Assembly (NCBI GenBank): GCA_023525975.1
Contig: CM042028.1
Coordinates: forward strand, 75,205,501-75,269,500
Reading direction: 5' to 3'
Source of the DNA: Smallanthus sonchifolius
Lineage: Eukaryota > Streptophyta > Magnoliopsida > Asterales > Asteraceae
DNA length: 64,000 nt
The notes beneath the pieces are model-generated. The model saw only the letters and a list, made by a program, of their open reading frames with translations. It ran no database searches and was not told where the DNA came from. Made by a program: the position numbers and the translations under genes. Each line of letters starts with the position of its first letter. The stretch's first letter is position 1. Positions 49,101 to 59,800 of this stretch are shown one piece after another.

Positions 49101-52100
49101 CCATAAAACTAGTGGTAACTAGCATTGACCAAATAAAATGGCTAAAAACTGCACCTGTTTGAGTTTCTGTTCAGTCATGTTGAAATGCAAATTTCCAACA
49201 TAAAGCTTCCGGTCAACTGCACCATAAGGTCCTGCAATGCCACCTGGTCCACCAGCTGAAGCATTAGATTGCACAAGATTCTTTTCAGCCTCTGAAGGTT
49301 TGACCATTACAGGCTGTCCAAGAAGTAGTTGACCAGACATAGCAATTGCCATTGGCACGGACATTGCATCATAAAATTCAATATACCTGCAAATTTATAT
49401 TACTCACTGAAACTAAATTATGGAGAACAAAGATTCTACATAACTTTTGTGAAAAATGGCATGATAATGTGACTACACAGAAACTTTGTAGAAAAGTTAC
49501 ATAAACAAAAATAAAATAATTGCCTTCCCAAATTATGTATTCCCTTAAATTTCACACTAAACTAATGCAAAAAAAAACTTTTAAAACATGCAGAAACTAA
49601 ATTACTGTTGCTCCTATGTGGCTATGTGTACACTAAACTTTTCAGATTAATTTACCATACATGATAAAACCATATATTTCAATCAAATTAATCTAATTCG
49701 ATTATTTTATATTTACTTTCTAGGTATTTAGAATTATTAATAAATTGTAAAAACTTATATAACAATATTAGGTTCATTTTCAAAGTATAATTTAAAATTT
49801 TATAACAATACATGTTATACAAAATAATTATTATATTCTAATGTTATATGTGGAAATTATATAAATTAATAATTCAAAATTGGTAAGGGTAAGAAGTAAA
49901 AGTACATTAATTCAAAGGGTTGATATGAAACACTTTTTGTTTAAAGTACATTTTTGGTACTGATGGTTGTTACACTAAAATTAGTGTAATTTCACTATTA
50001 CCGTTCATCATACTATTTTAGTGCTCATGCAAAAACATTCAAGAGCTTTTTTTGGCAATTTCAGGCTAAAATAGTGTAAACATGCATTTAGTGTACTGAG
50101 ATGATCTAAAGACATAATACATTGATAACATTCATTTAATGCTGTGTTTTTAAAAATCATGAGGCGCTCCAAGGCGATAATGTCCCCAGAGCCAAAGCTA
50201 GAGACTAAGGTGCACACGTCACCTACATGAGTAGCACGTGTCTTGCAAAATAAGAGAAATTTATATCAAAACACTTGACATATATATCACTACTGAGTTG
50301 TTGTGCATCATCTGATTGTGCGTAACTCATGCATATAGGACAGATTCCTATGTCTTAAACCACTAACTATTGAGAAGTGAGAAGAGTTGTGTTGTTGCTT
50401 CTAGGTTTTTAGGCACATCACATAGGTTTTTGCTAAGGGTTACCATTAAATAGATGGTGCATTTAAATAGATAGCACTTAAAGAAAAGGAAAGAACACAG
50501 GCCCGCCTCAACTAAGAGCACTAAAAAGCGCATGGATCGTGTATAGACCTCACCTTGCCTTACCTGAGGCAGTGATTGTCTCGCCTTGCACGCGCTTTTT
50601 AAAACAGGGATTTAATGACATATAAGATATTAGAAGACTAAAAAATAAAACAAAGGCACAAGCACTCACCCAACTCCTTTTGACCTTCGTGAATTCCTAT
50701 CCATGATCAGGCGCACATCTCTCACCTGCAGAAGAAAATGAGAACAAAGAGCAGATTAACAACATAACATAGTTCCAGGAAAAATCAATCATACTACACC
50801 ATTATGGACAACCATAATATATACATTTACCACACTTGAGGGTGCTCACAAGATCATCAACTAACATGTCCATAAAAATTCACTCACCCCACTATAATAG
50901 AATGTTGGAACAGATGAAAAGTCAATATACTAGTTGAAGTGAAGGCAGAGGAGCATTTACTGCAACAGGAAGGAGATGCATCTCAATAATAAGTAATCAT
51001 ATTGTGTAAAATTAATCATGTATTAGAGCTAGAATCGCAACCTACAATGGTTATTTATGAGCAATATGTCACTTGGTGCATATATAAGTTGATCATGCAC
51101 TACATGTAAAACCATGTTTCAGAAATTAAATAATGATATTTTCTGTGTAGAAATAAACAAATAGAAACATGTCAACAGAGTACACTAGATATTGCACATT
51201 ACCTTTCCTGCTTTTGAGAAGAACTCATAAACATCCCATTCAGTTGCCTTCAGTGGCATCTGTAAACAACAGATTTACACGGTGGTTAATATTATTTTGA
51301 AGAGTGAACGGCTAACATTAGATACAATATATTTACCTGGTAAGCAAAAACAGTCCTTTGGTCTCTTTCTGGATCAGCTTCAGGTTCAACCACTTCCTTT
51401 TTATCTTTCAATCTCCTGCAATGTAAACAACTTATATCATTCACAACCAGAGAAAATTCAAGGATGAACAATGATCAATTCATCAACATGCTGTGCTTAT
51501 CTCTTTTGGTATTCCTAAAGTGCACAATGTTTCCATAAAAAAGATATCATTTTCCCAGTCATTTGAATAAACATTTAAGCAAATTGCTTGAATACCTTGA
51601 ATGACTATGAACATCAAACCTAATTATCTCTCACCGCCTTTTTTGCAGCACCAAGATGGTGCATACAATTGTTTTAAGATATGTTTCGATTCATCACGTA
51701 CCCTGAAGAAACTAATTAATGTGGTTTTGAAGATGTATTTTATATACACAGATAAATGCATGATAACAAGTGCAGAACTACAAGCCTAAATCATTCGTCT
51801 CAAATACTGTAAAGTGACTAGTTAAGTTACTTGACTCAAAAATCCAAGAAATAAAATAAAATCAGTCAAATACAATCTACAAATGACAAAGAATCCATCA
51901 TCCCCTTCACAGCTTTCAACAAACAAAGAATCACTACAATGCTCATGCTTAGTAGTTAGGTAAACAAGTGTACCATTACTTCTACCAAAAATCAATTCCA
52001 TAACAGTGCAGCATTATGTATGAGCATTGTCATTGTCATTACTCATTTCCCAATTACACGTGACAAAGCCATATTCCTAAGAAGGGTGTTATTGATAATC

Positions 52101-53580
52101 TATTACATCATGGTGATTCCACACCAGACCAAATTGTCTAAGAATTGATTGCTAAGAATCTTATAAAATGAATTTTAGATTTTTTTTTCCCCTCCCAAAG
52201 TTCAATATTCAGTCGCAAGCAGATCAATTACATTACAGATTTAGCAAAAAAAACGTGTACTAAAAATTTCAGTAACAATACCACCATGTATCAACTTCAA
52301 TATATGCATATATTCCAAATATTTACACATCATAGTCGAGTGGACACATCTTTGTAAGAGGTTATTTCACATTCTCACGTTTTAAATAGATATTAGTACT
52401 AAGTTAAGCTGACCTATTTTCTAACTCATGTTCACAATGCACCGAGTTCTTGAAACAAATAAATAGTACTTCCACACTCTGCAGAACAGAAATAGTTCAC
52501 CATAAGGAACTAAAATACAGAGTTAAAGCAATAACGCCTTTGCAGAGAACAAAAACTTGCTATACTGAGACAGCACCATATGCGTTGCCGACCTAAAAAT
52601 CCAATACATAATCTGTTAACATCTCAGCTCACAAGTAACCTTAATGCCATTTATAATACAAAATATACTGAAGATTGAACTCAAGCCAAATCTTAAGGGG
52701 AAGTATAAAATAAAAAAACCAACAGACCTTATGAGACTCAAATTGTGGGAAAGCACTTTCTTGAGTGAACCCATGAAGATGTTTCCGCAATGTTAGCTCA
52801 TTAGTATGTGCAAATACTCCATCTACGATTTCAACCCAAGTTAGAAGCTACATACTTGGCTTGTTAAGTAGCTAAACTACATAGTTTTTACACAACATCT
52901 TGCTTTTCTCACATTAACTGAAATCAATCCACTATGTGAAATTTCCATTCAACAATTTCATTGACCTTGACTTTATAAACATAAACCCTAAAACTGTATG
53001 CAGGGATATATATGATGCAACAGTATACTAAATTACTAATTGCATAAAACACAAGTAGAAATATGGAATCAGTTATAATATGGAATCAGTTATAGGAAAC
53101 ATGTTTTCACCTGCTTTCCCTTGATTCGAGTTCTCTTTCTTGTTCTTTAAGCAACTCCTTCTCACGTTCATGCTCAATCCTCGAGTGACTGCGGCTCCTT
53201 CTAGACCTTTCTCTCTCCTTCTCTCTGTCTCTCGAACTCCTATCTCTCTCTCCGTCTCTACTGCTTCTATGGCGATCTCTTTCTCTATCCACATCTCTAC
53301 CGCTACTTCTGTGACGCTCCGACCTGGAAGACCTATCCTCACGGTCACGGTCACGGTCTCTCCTGCTCCTGCCGTTCTCTTCCTCACCTCTGGTTTTCTT
53401 ACTTTTGCGATCTTCTTCTACGATTCGTTCATCTTCGGCGTCGTCTTTGTCTCTGTCCCTCCGCCTGTAAGCCTTCTCGTTCTTCTCGGCACCACCGTCT
53501 TTGAGATTTGAAGGAGAGTCGTTTCCGTTGGCAGGCACGGCGACGGTCTTCTCCAAGTACTCGTACTCGTCGAAGTCCAT
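46105..53580 (-). CDS. RBM39: RBM39/CC1-like splicing factor with three RRM domains, 13 exons
   Basis: Exons in transcript order: 53580-53111, 51415-51337, 51259-51203, 50725-50670, 49386-49155, 49008-48922, 48825-48751, 48640-48560, 48485-48421, 48281-48083, 47662-47574, 47277-47163, 46146-46105; 1647 nt, 548 aa, phases agree. The protein has an acidic start, then an Arg/Ser/Asp/Glu-rich region to about residue 165. RRM1 starts near 178 (TVFAYQMP ... KGVGYIEF). RRM2 spans 281-352 (KLYVGNLHF ... KGFGFIQF). The C-terminal RRM is of U2AF-homology (UHM) type, with the Arg-X-Phe motif as RWF at 523-525, ending QPYEYDAKFKGVS. The RBM39/CAPER family joins spliceosomes, bridging U2AF65- and SF3B1-type partners in 3' splice-site choice. 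Arabidopsis At2g16940 is similar in architecture and length. Introns 4 and 12 hold MITEs, and intron 12 a duplication. It appears intact. Confidence 0.93.
46266..46713. mobile_element. MITE-like element in intron 12 of the RBM39-like gene
   Basis: Ends GCTGGCAATTTATG and AGGTTTTGCCAGC are inverted. The interior has CACGGGCC / CGGGCACAA-type words in both orientations. Target duplication not resolved. Confidence 0.55.
46726..47038. repeat. 170-bp tandem duplication in intron 12 of the RBM39-like gene
   Basis: A 143-bp segment starting AAGTGTTGCTAATGATAG is present at 46726-46868 and 46896-47038, with one visible difference (GTCGGCGG versus GTCAGCGG). The duplication is therefore recent. Confidence 0.95.
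50142..50609. mobile_element. hAT-type MITE in intron 4 of the RBM39-like gene
   Basis: Ends CTGTGTTTTTAAAA and GCGCTTTTTAAAACAGGG are inverted, with the perfect 8-bp repeat ATTTAATG at 50134-50141 and 50610-50617. GAGGCGC/GCGCCTC-type words near the ends recall the element at 25450. Confidence 0.8.
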
Positions 53581-53739
53581 GAGGATTGTTCGAAATTAGG
53601 TTTTGGAGTTTATGTGGATTCTTCGACGGATTTTATAGAGCGTTAAAGCACGGAAACTGGGTTCTGGTCTCGGTTACAATTTTAGGGTTTTCTTTTTGTT
53701 TGGGCGTAAAAAACAGGAACATTTACGATTAAGTTTTAA
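53581..53739 (-). promoter_or_regulatory. 5' leader and proximal promoter of the RBM39-like gene
   Basis: Only about 160 bp separate the start codon from the target duplication of the upstream SINE. No other gene is visible. Core elements were not resolved. Confidence 0.4.
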
Positions 53740-53754
53740 ATATTTAACTAAGGA

Positions 53755-53901
53755 ACACAAAGGCTTTGGCCTCTCACCGCTAATAGGTCTTGAGTTCGAA
53801 TTTTGGTGCTTGACTCCTGTTTTCAGCCTAGGTTGGACGGGTTGGCTCAGGTTTTACCCGATCCTTAATTGGGGAGGATTAGTTTTGCCGTTCTAAAAAA
53901 T
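53755..53901 (+). mobile_element. tRNA-derived SINE just upstream of the RBM39-like gene
   Basis: A box near TTTGGCCTCTCACCGC, B box near TTGAGTTCGAATTTTGG, and 3' end TTGCCGTTCTAAAAAA. The perfect 15-bp repeat ATATTTAACTAAGGA flanks it at 53740-53754 and 53902-53916. Confidence 0.88.
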
Positions 53902-53916
53902 ATATTTAACTAAGGA

Positions 53917-54669
53917 TATAGGTAGTGAAATTACTAAAAAGTGTCACGTTCCGTAACATTACTGTCATGTCAGGATAGTGCAAACACTTAGCGCATCAAC
54001 ACTATATACAGATAGTGTGATTTCCCTTGACTTAACACCATTCCAAGATAGTGTTGTCACTCAAAATTACAACAATATTCAGTAAACAATATTAGTGAAA
54101 ACCCCTCATATATAATACAAGAATGATTTATAAGTTGTAGTACAACTTTTTTTTTGCTCTTGATCTTGATCTTTTCTCTTTAATTTATGTTGTGAATATC
54201 AATGGAATTAAATAGAGATATATTAGATATATATTTGAAAGTGTTTAGAGCAAAAGCGATGAATGTGAAGGATGGACAATACCTCTATTTATTGGCGCAA
54301 GGCAAGTTAGGAAGGTCACCAAAGCTGCCCTAGCCACGGTCGACCATCCTATCGACCGTCGGCCAGGAGTTAAGTATTGGGCACTTCCTTTTAGACCGTT
54401 AGCCTTGCACACACAAAGTCATTTACAGGGTTTTGACACTTTGAAAATATTTTGTTCACTCTATGACAAGAGTTTTCACCAAATTCCGAAGCATATAAGC
54501 TTTACCCATTGAACAAAAGAAAGTTTTTCAATTGTACTTTGGTTGTTTTCCAAGTTACGTCTCCAATACAAGATTGTGTTAGGATTTGCCACTAACAACT
54601 ATTTCAAATTTTGAATTTTCTCATCAAAAACCAACTAATAACAAAACTAGTTTTTCAAGTTTTAGTTTT
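53917..54669. other. intergenic DNA without a supported gene
   Basis: No gene. Bases 54290-54400 are GC-richer, but no element ends are seen. Confidence 0.4.
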
Positions 54670-57400
54670 TGTAACACCCAAAAATCCAACCCAGTTTAAA
54701 CATTTTAAAACAATGCGGAAGTTAGGTCCCAGACAAAATATAACGTATCCACACGTTAAGATTTACTGACACGAATTAAAATAACATGATTTCCACAAAT
54801 TAGTTTAAACAAAGATCACCAACAAGTTATCCACAACTTGTGATAATCCCAAATAGTTGTAAAGACTCCATACGAGAATAGATACAAAAACCAATTACAA
54901 AACATGACCACGAGAATCCAATCCACAAGACGCGAGACCTGAGATCACTCTGGAGCTTTCCGTACATTCAAAACATCAATTTGAACATGGTTAGTAAAGA
55001 TAAGTAGCCCTTGAGACCTCTCACAAGTCCCTACAACAAAGACAGGCCAAAACCCTAAAAACGCAAAATTCTCGGCGTCCACCAGAACCAAATGGGCGCA
55101 TCATACGCTCCAGGCGTATGGTGCGCCCCCCGGGCGTATGATGCGCTGGCATCAGGTCCTAAATGCCCCAAATTTGATTTTCAGCCAGTGCAGCCCCCCG
55201 TTAACTGACCCGATTGCATTTTTAAACTATTAACCATCATAAACTCGTGTTTTAACTACTTATATGATTACCCACCTATACTAACATGAATTGGTTAATA
55301 ATCCACCCCAAACCCGAGTACCACTACTCGTTTTCGTTCATTAACAGTTTAACACAAGTTCTATCGATTCGTTAGTTTAGGTACATAATAACCTACAACT
55401 TTAAACACATAACACCCATACAAGTCTAGTGTTTTTACCATCCATACATTTTAACATATCCACATGTCTATGAGAGATCCACCTCTCGGTTTCTCACATG
55501 GAGTATTTGACTACATGTCTCCTCATGAAGCACATAACTTCATGCCATCCGTGAAGCCCTTTCGCTTCACTTCCACCCATGAGGCATATGACCTCACTTC
55601 CAACCGTGAAATATATTACTTCACTTAACTCCTCCATGAAGTATCCACACTTCATGTTATTCGACCAAATTGTCAAGTTTACAATAACAGGTCGACTTTC
55701 ACCACATTAAGTTAATTTTAGTCTAATGTCACCACGTTGTACATTTTAGTTGACTCTTGACCATATTGAGTCATTTACACCATTTAACCACATATCACCC
55801 ATTAGTTTTACCAATAATCACATAAGTCAGTTTACATCTATTTACCACATTTGCACAAACAAGTTTGACTATTAACACATAATCTAATTACACTTATTTA
55901 GAACATTTGCACATTCAAGTTTGACTATTAACCACATAGTCTAATTACACCAATTTCACCATTATAGTTTGACCCTATACAACTAAGGTCAATTTACACC
56001 AACATCACCATTATAGTTTGACCCTATACCACTAAGGTCAATTTACACCAATTTCACCATTATCCATAATGGTTTGACTTATACCACACTAAATCAACTT
56101 ATATTAATTTCACCATTTATCCACAAATGGTTTGACTTATACCACACTAAGTCAATTTTACAACTATCCTATCACATTCACACTTTACCTTGACCATTTA
56201 CCAAATTGTCACACATCCATGGCTTAGTTTGACTAAATATCCACATTGAGTCAAACATACAATAACATGTAATTAGTATACCACACATACTACTTACACA
56301 AAACTACTTATCTAATACTAAGTAAGTGCAAAACACTTACCTTTACCAATGAAGATTCCAAACGTTCCTCAAAGCTAACATCTTTAACGCCTTGATCACC
56401 TTAAACGTTTCCACGTGTTTTAGTAATCTAAATTACCCCAAATCATACACAAATTGGAGTTTAACACCCTCCCAAGATATTATGATCTTTACTATCATCT
56501 AACCTTGGTTCATTAAGCTCCACACAAGCTTTCAACCATTCTAAACCAAATTCACCCATTTTGACCCGTTTAAGGATTTCACTCAAATTCCATAATTTCA
56601 TCCAATTCAACTCCCACCATTTCAATTGAGTTTTAGACATGGAATTGTGTTTATCTAACACCATAAACACTCATTTATACTCAATTCACCAATCAAACAC
56701 TTCCAAATATAAAACCCCCAAATTAGGTTCCAAGAACCCTAGTTTTGAAATCATCAAATTGCTTGGGGTTTCTTATCAATTCATGTGTCTAATACCACCA
56801 TAGACACTTACCAAACTTCAATCCATCAAATAAACATCCCCAATTAGAGAACCCCCAAATTACCCTCAAGAACACAGATTCTTGAATCATCAAATTGTAT
56901 GTTAACATGATGTTATTAACTATTCTTTAGCTTTAAACAAGTTAGATAACAAGTTATCTTTCATCAGTTCCACCCAATGCAGCCCTTAACTGGATTTTTA
57001 TAAAAACCCACCAAGAACACAATCCATGGTGAATCAAAAGAAGAGTGGATGCTTACTTTGATGTTTGGAAGGAGAGGAATGCACCAAATCCAAGTGATTA
57101 CACATGCAAGTTCTCAATTCTAGTCCTTAGCTCCTCCTCCTTGTTCTCCATGATCAAAATCGCAAGAACACACACACCAAGTGTGTGTTCTGCGACATCC
57201 TCACACCAAGTAAATCAGCTTTGGCTAATTTACACAAATGGTCCCTCAACTTCAGTTTTGATCCCACTTTTTACCATAAGTTAGTCAAAACCCCTTGACT
57301 TGCAACATAATACCCTCCAAACTTTCATTAAATTTATTTACACCCTCTTACAATATAATAAGTATATTATAGGATGAAACCAGAAAGTTGGTTTGTTACA
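54670..57400. mobile_element. solo LTR of a large LTR retrotransposon (2731 bp)
   Basis: It begins TGTAACACCCAAAAATCC and ends AGTTGGTTTGTTACA, with the perfect 5-bp repeat GTTTT at 54665-54669 and 57401-57405. It contains arrays of near-repeats: CATGAAGCA/ACTTCATG words (55495-55660) and GTTTGACC...CACCATTATA units (about 55720-56170). No gag-pol domain. Confidence 0.85.
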
Positions 57401-57405
57401 GTTTT

Positions 57406-58285
57406 ATGATGAAACGCCCTACTCTTATTACTTTTATTTTATCAGAGTTTTATTGGTGAAATTGATCCCAGTTTTTCAAAACCTCGTTACTAACGTGATA
57501 AAGGCATATTTTATTATGTAAATATTGTTTTTACATAAACAGACGTGATACATATTACATCTATATAGGGACTCTCTTCCACTTCGCCAGGATCTGTCCA
57601 GGAAGCTTCAAGTCCTTTGAGTGTCTTTCCCTGCAGTGTTTGAAAACATTTTTACATTAGCTTTCGCTAAGTAAGTACACTGCGTTATTCCTTTTATTAT
57701 TCGTAAAGCCCGCCCTGTAGGCTGGACACCTCGCACCCATCCTTCCAGAACCCGCCCTATAGGCTGGACGTTCTGTTTTATTCACAAGGCCCACCCTACA
57801 GGCTGGACACCTTGTTTCCATTTATTTTCATGATCTGCCCCATGGGCTAGACATCCCTTTCTATTTCCATTCCCAGGACCCGCCCTGAGGGCTGGACATC
57901 TCGTTTCATTTCCATTCTCAGGACCCGTCCCGAGGGCTGGACATCTCATTTCATTTCCAAGCATCACACACAGTTCATCATATTCTTTGGCATGTATTCT
58001 TGCCATGCCTTCAGACCTAGCCTACACCCCTAAACCGTTGTAAAGGTTTCGCCTTAAAATATAAAAGAAGCTTATATACAGGGTCCCCCGCAGCGTTCCC
58101 ACCACTTCTTTGACATCTCGAGAGTACGCCGTTACTTGAGTTTAGTGTTAGTCCAGTCTTTATCCCATAAACTCATCAATGGCATGCATCGTTACCATGC
58201 CTTTAGACCTAGTCCTCACCCTAAACCTTGGTAAAGGTTTCTTCCTGAAGCACCAAATAAGCTTATATATAGGATCCCCCGCAGC
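57406..58285 (-). mobile_element. probable truncated LTR
   Basis: It begins TGATGAAACGCCCTACTC, similar to the reverse complement of the end of the solo LTR at 22267-24294. It carries an array around GGCTGGACATCTCG (six copies, 57720-57945, spacing about 40-47 bp) comparable to arrays in the other LTRs. Its far end is lost where the hAT copy begins at 58286. Confidence 0.45.
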
Positions 58286-58752
58286 TAGGGGTGTTCAAAA
58301 GTATCTGTATTCGAAACCGAACCCGAAATATCCAAAATTCCGAATTCGAATTTTCGGATTCGGATATCATTTTTCAAACATTTCGGATATCAAAATATCC
58401 GAAAGTATTTTATTATTATTTTTTTTATCTTTAAGATATCTTTCCTAGAAAATGTTATGAATACAATATATATAATGTATATGGTTTTTATGTCATGTGT
58501 TTAGCTCTCTTATTTTAAAAATAAAAAATAAAATTTATTCGCGTCGTGTTTTTGAAAATTATAATTTTTTGGCCAAATTTATCTATTGTTTCCTAGAAAA
58601 TGTTATAAATACAATATATATGAAGTATATGGTTTTTTATGTTATGTGTTTAGCCTTCTTATTTAAAAAAACTAAAACTTATTCGCGTCGTCAACAATAT
58701 CGCGCCGTTAAACATTTTTTGACCAAATTTATATATTGTTTCCTGAAATATG
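58286..58752. mobile_element. truncated relative of the hAT element at 37511
   Basis: Starts TAGGGGTGTTCAAAAG, followed by ATATCC/CGAA words and two copies of the TTCCTAGAAAATGTTAT ... ATTCGCGTCGT segment, in the same order as 37511-38136. The right terminus with its TTTGAACACCCCTA end is missing. Confidence 0.75.
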
Positions 58753-58920
58753 CTGACGTATCATCACTATAGAAATAAAAAACCAAAGATAATTTCATGT
58801 TGTGATTAAAGGTATTACAATAGATAGTTTCAACATTAATAGAGGGTACTATATTGATTTACCAAGTCAATTAAAGTATTTAGACGTCATCAACAATATG
58901 AGGCGTTTATTAGACAACAT
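58753..58920. other. short intergenic segment
   Basis: Nothing recognised. Confidence 0.3.
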
Positions 58921-58932
58921 GAGACATAATAG

Positions 58933-59082
58933 CTTTTTTTAGAACGACTAACTCACACCATCTCTAGACCTACTTTTGGATCTACGCCTCCTTGTCCACC
59001 ACGGGACTTGAACCCTAACCACTTGGAGAGAAACACATTTCTTACACACCTTGGTACCACTAGACCGTAAGCCATTTGGTAA
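58933..59082 (-). mobile_element. tRNA-derived SINE
   Basis: On the minus strand: A box near GGTCTAGTGGTACCAAGG, B box near AGGGTTCAAGTCCCG, and 3' end GTCGTTCTAAAAAAAG. The 12-bp flanks GAGACATAATAG (58921-58932) and GAGATATAATAG (59083-59094) differ at one position. Confidence 0.83.
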
Positions 59083-59094
59083 GAGATATAATAG

Positions 59095-59489
59095 ATATAA
59101 CAGAAAATGGTAGGTCCAACCGAACTCATAAGATAGTATCAAAAATACTAATGTGTATATAGAAGTAAATAATAGTGCCAATATAAAGTACACAAAGCCG
59201 GTTCGAAAATAATACATAATCATAACATGTCGGTACCTAGGTAACAAGTCTATTTATCTCTATCACGTGGCATTGTGTTAGCATACACAAATTCAATCCT
59301 CCATATAATAAATAGTAACAAGAATCTCAATATATGTTCATAGGCCTCCCAAATAAGCACATAATATCAACAAGAGTAACAATATGGACAGTGTACCACG
59401 AGAGTACTAAATGCATACGTCTTGATCTTAGCTCACATCCACATATGATGTCACGATATCGGTGTAACAATGTCTTGCTTGGGTCATCC
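59095..59489. other. intergenic DNA, possibly LTR-derived
   Basis: No gene. It has mildly higher GC content towards the right. It could be an old LTR or part of the mitochondrial insertion, but no ends are visible. Confidence 0.3.
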
Positions 59490-59557
59490 CCCATGATACA
59501 ATCTCCTTGTATGTCGATTTAGCAAACTAATGCCTTAAGCCACTCAGCCATACCTCC
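59490..59557 (-). pseudogene. trnS: truncated mitochondrial-type tRNA-Ser(GCU)
   Basis: The minus strand from 59557 reads GGAGGTATGGCTGAGTGG, then TTTGCTAAATC with the anticodon GCT, then the long variable arm through TGTATCATGGG. This matches plant mitochondrial trnS-GCU as I know it. The sequence departs at the T arm, so the T loop and 3' acceptor strand are missing and it cannot be a working tRNA. Confidence 0.7.
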
Positions 59558-59786
59558 AAGTTGTTGATCGGAATGGAATTTGATGTGCCGGGTTTGGTTG
59601 GTTGCCCGAAGGGCTATCTGATCCGATCAACTGCGTAAGCCGTAACGCACTAGCGCGCGTACTATTCCAGGGACTCTATCCAGATCTATGGATCACCCCA
59701 GCATCCAAGTGAGGCTCCATCAAAATATGCCACTCGTTGGGCGGCGCCTTCTTTTCTACGAGCATACTCGAGTACGAGAGTACATG
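59490..59786 (-). other. probable mitochondrial DNA insertion (NUMT)
   Basis: Contains most of a mitochondrial-type trnS(GCU) and about 230 bp of GC-richer sequence upstream of it, contrasting with AT-rich surroundings. The right limit is estimated from the return to AT-rich sequence just before the MULE-like element at 59801. Confidence 0.6.
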
Positions 59787-59800
59787 GATAACAAAAAATA

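Noticed and set aside
53140..53511. 123-codon plus-strand frame
   Set aside because: Antisense shadow of the Arg/Ser/Asp-rich first exon of the RBM39-like gene.
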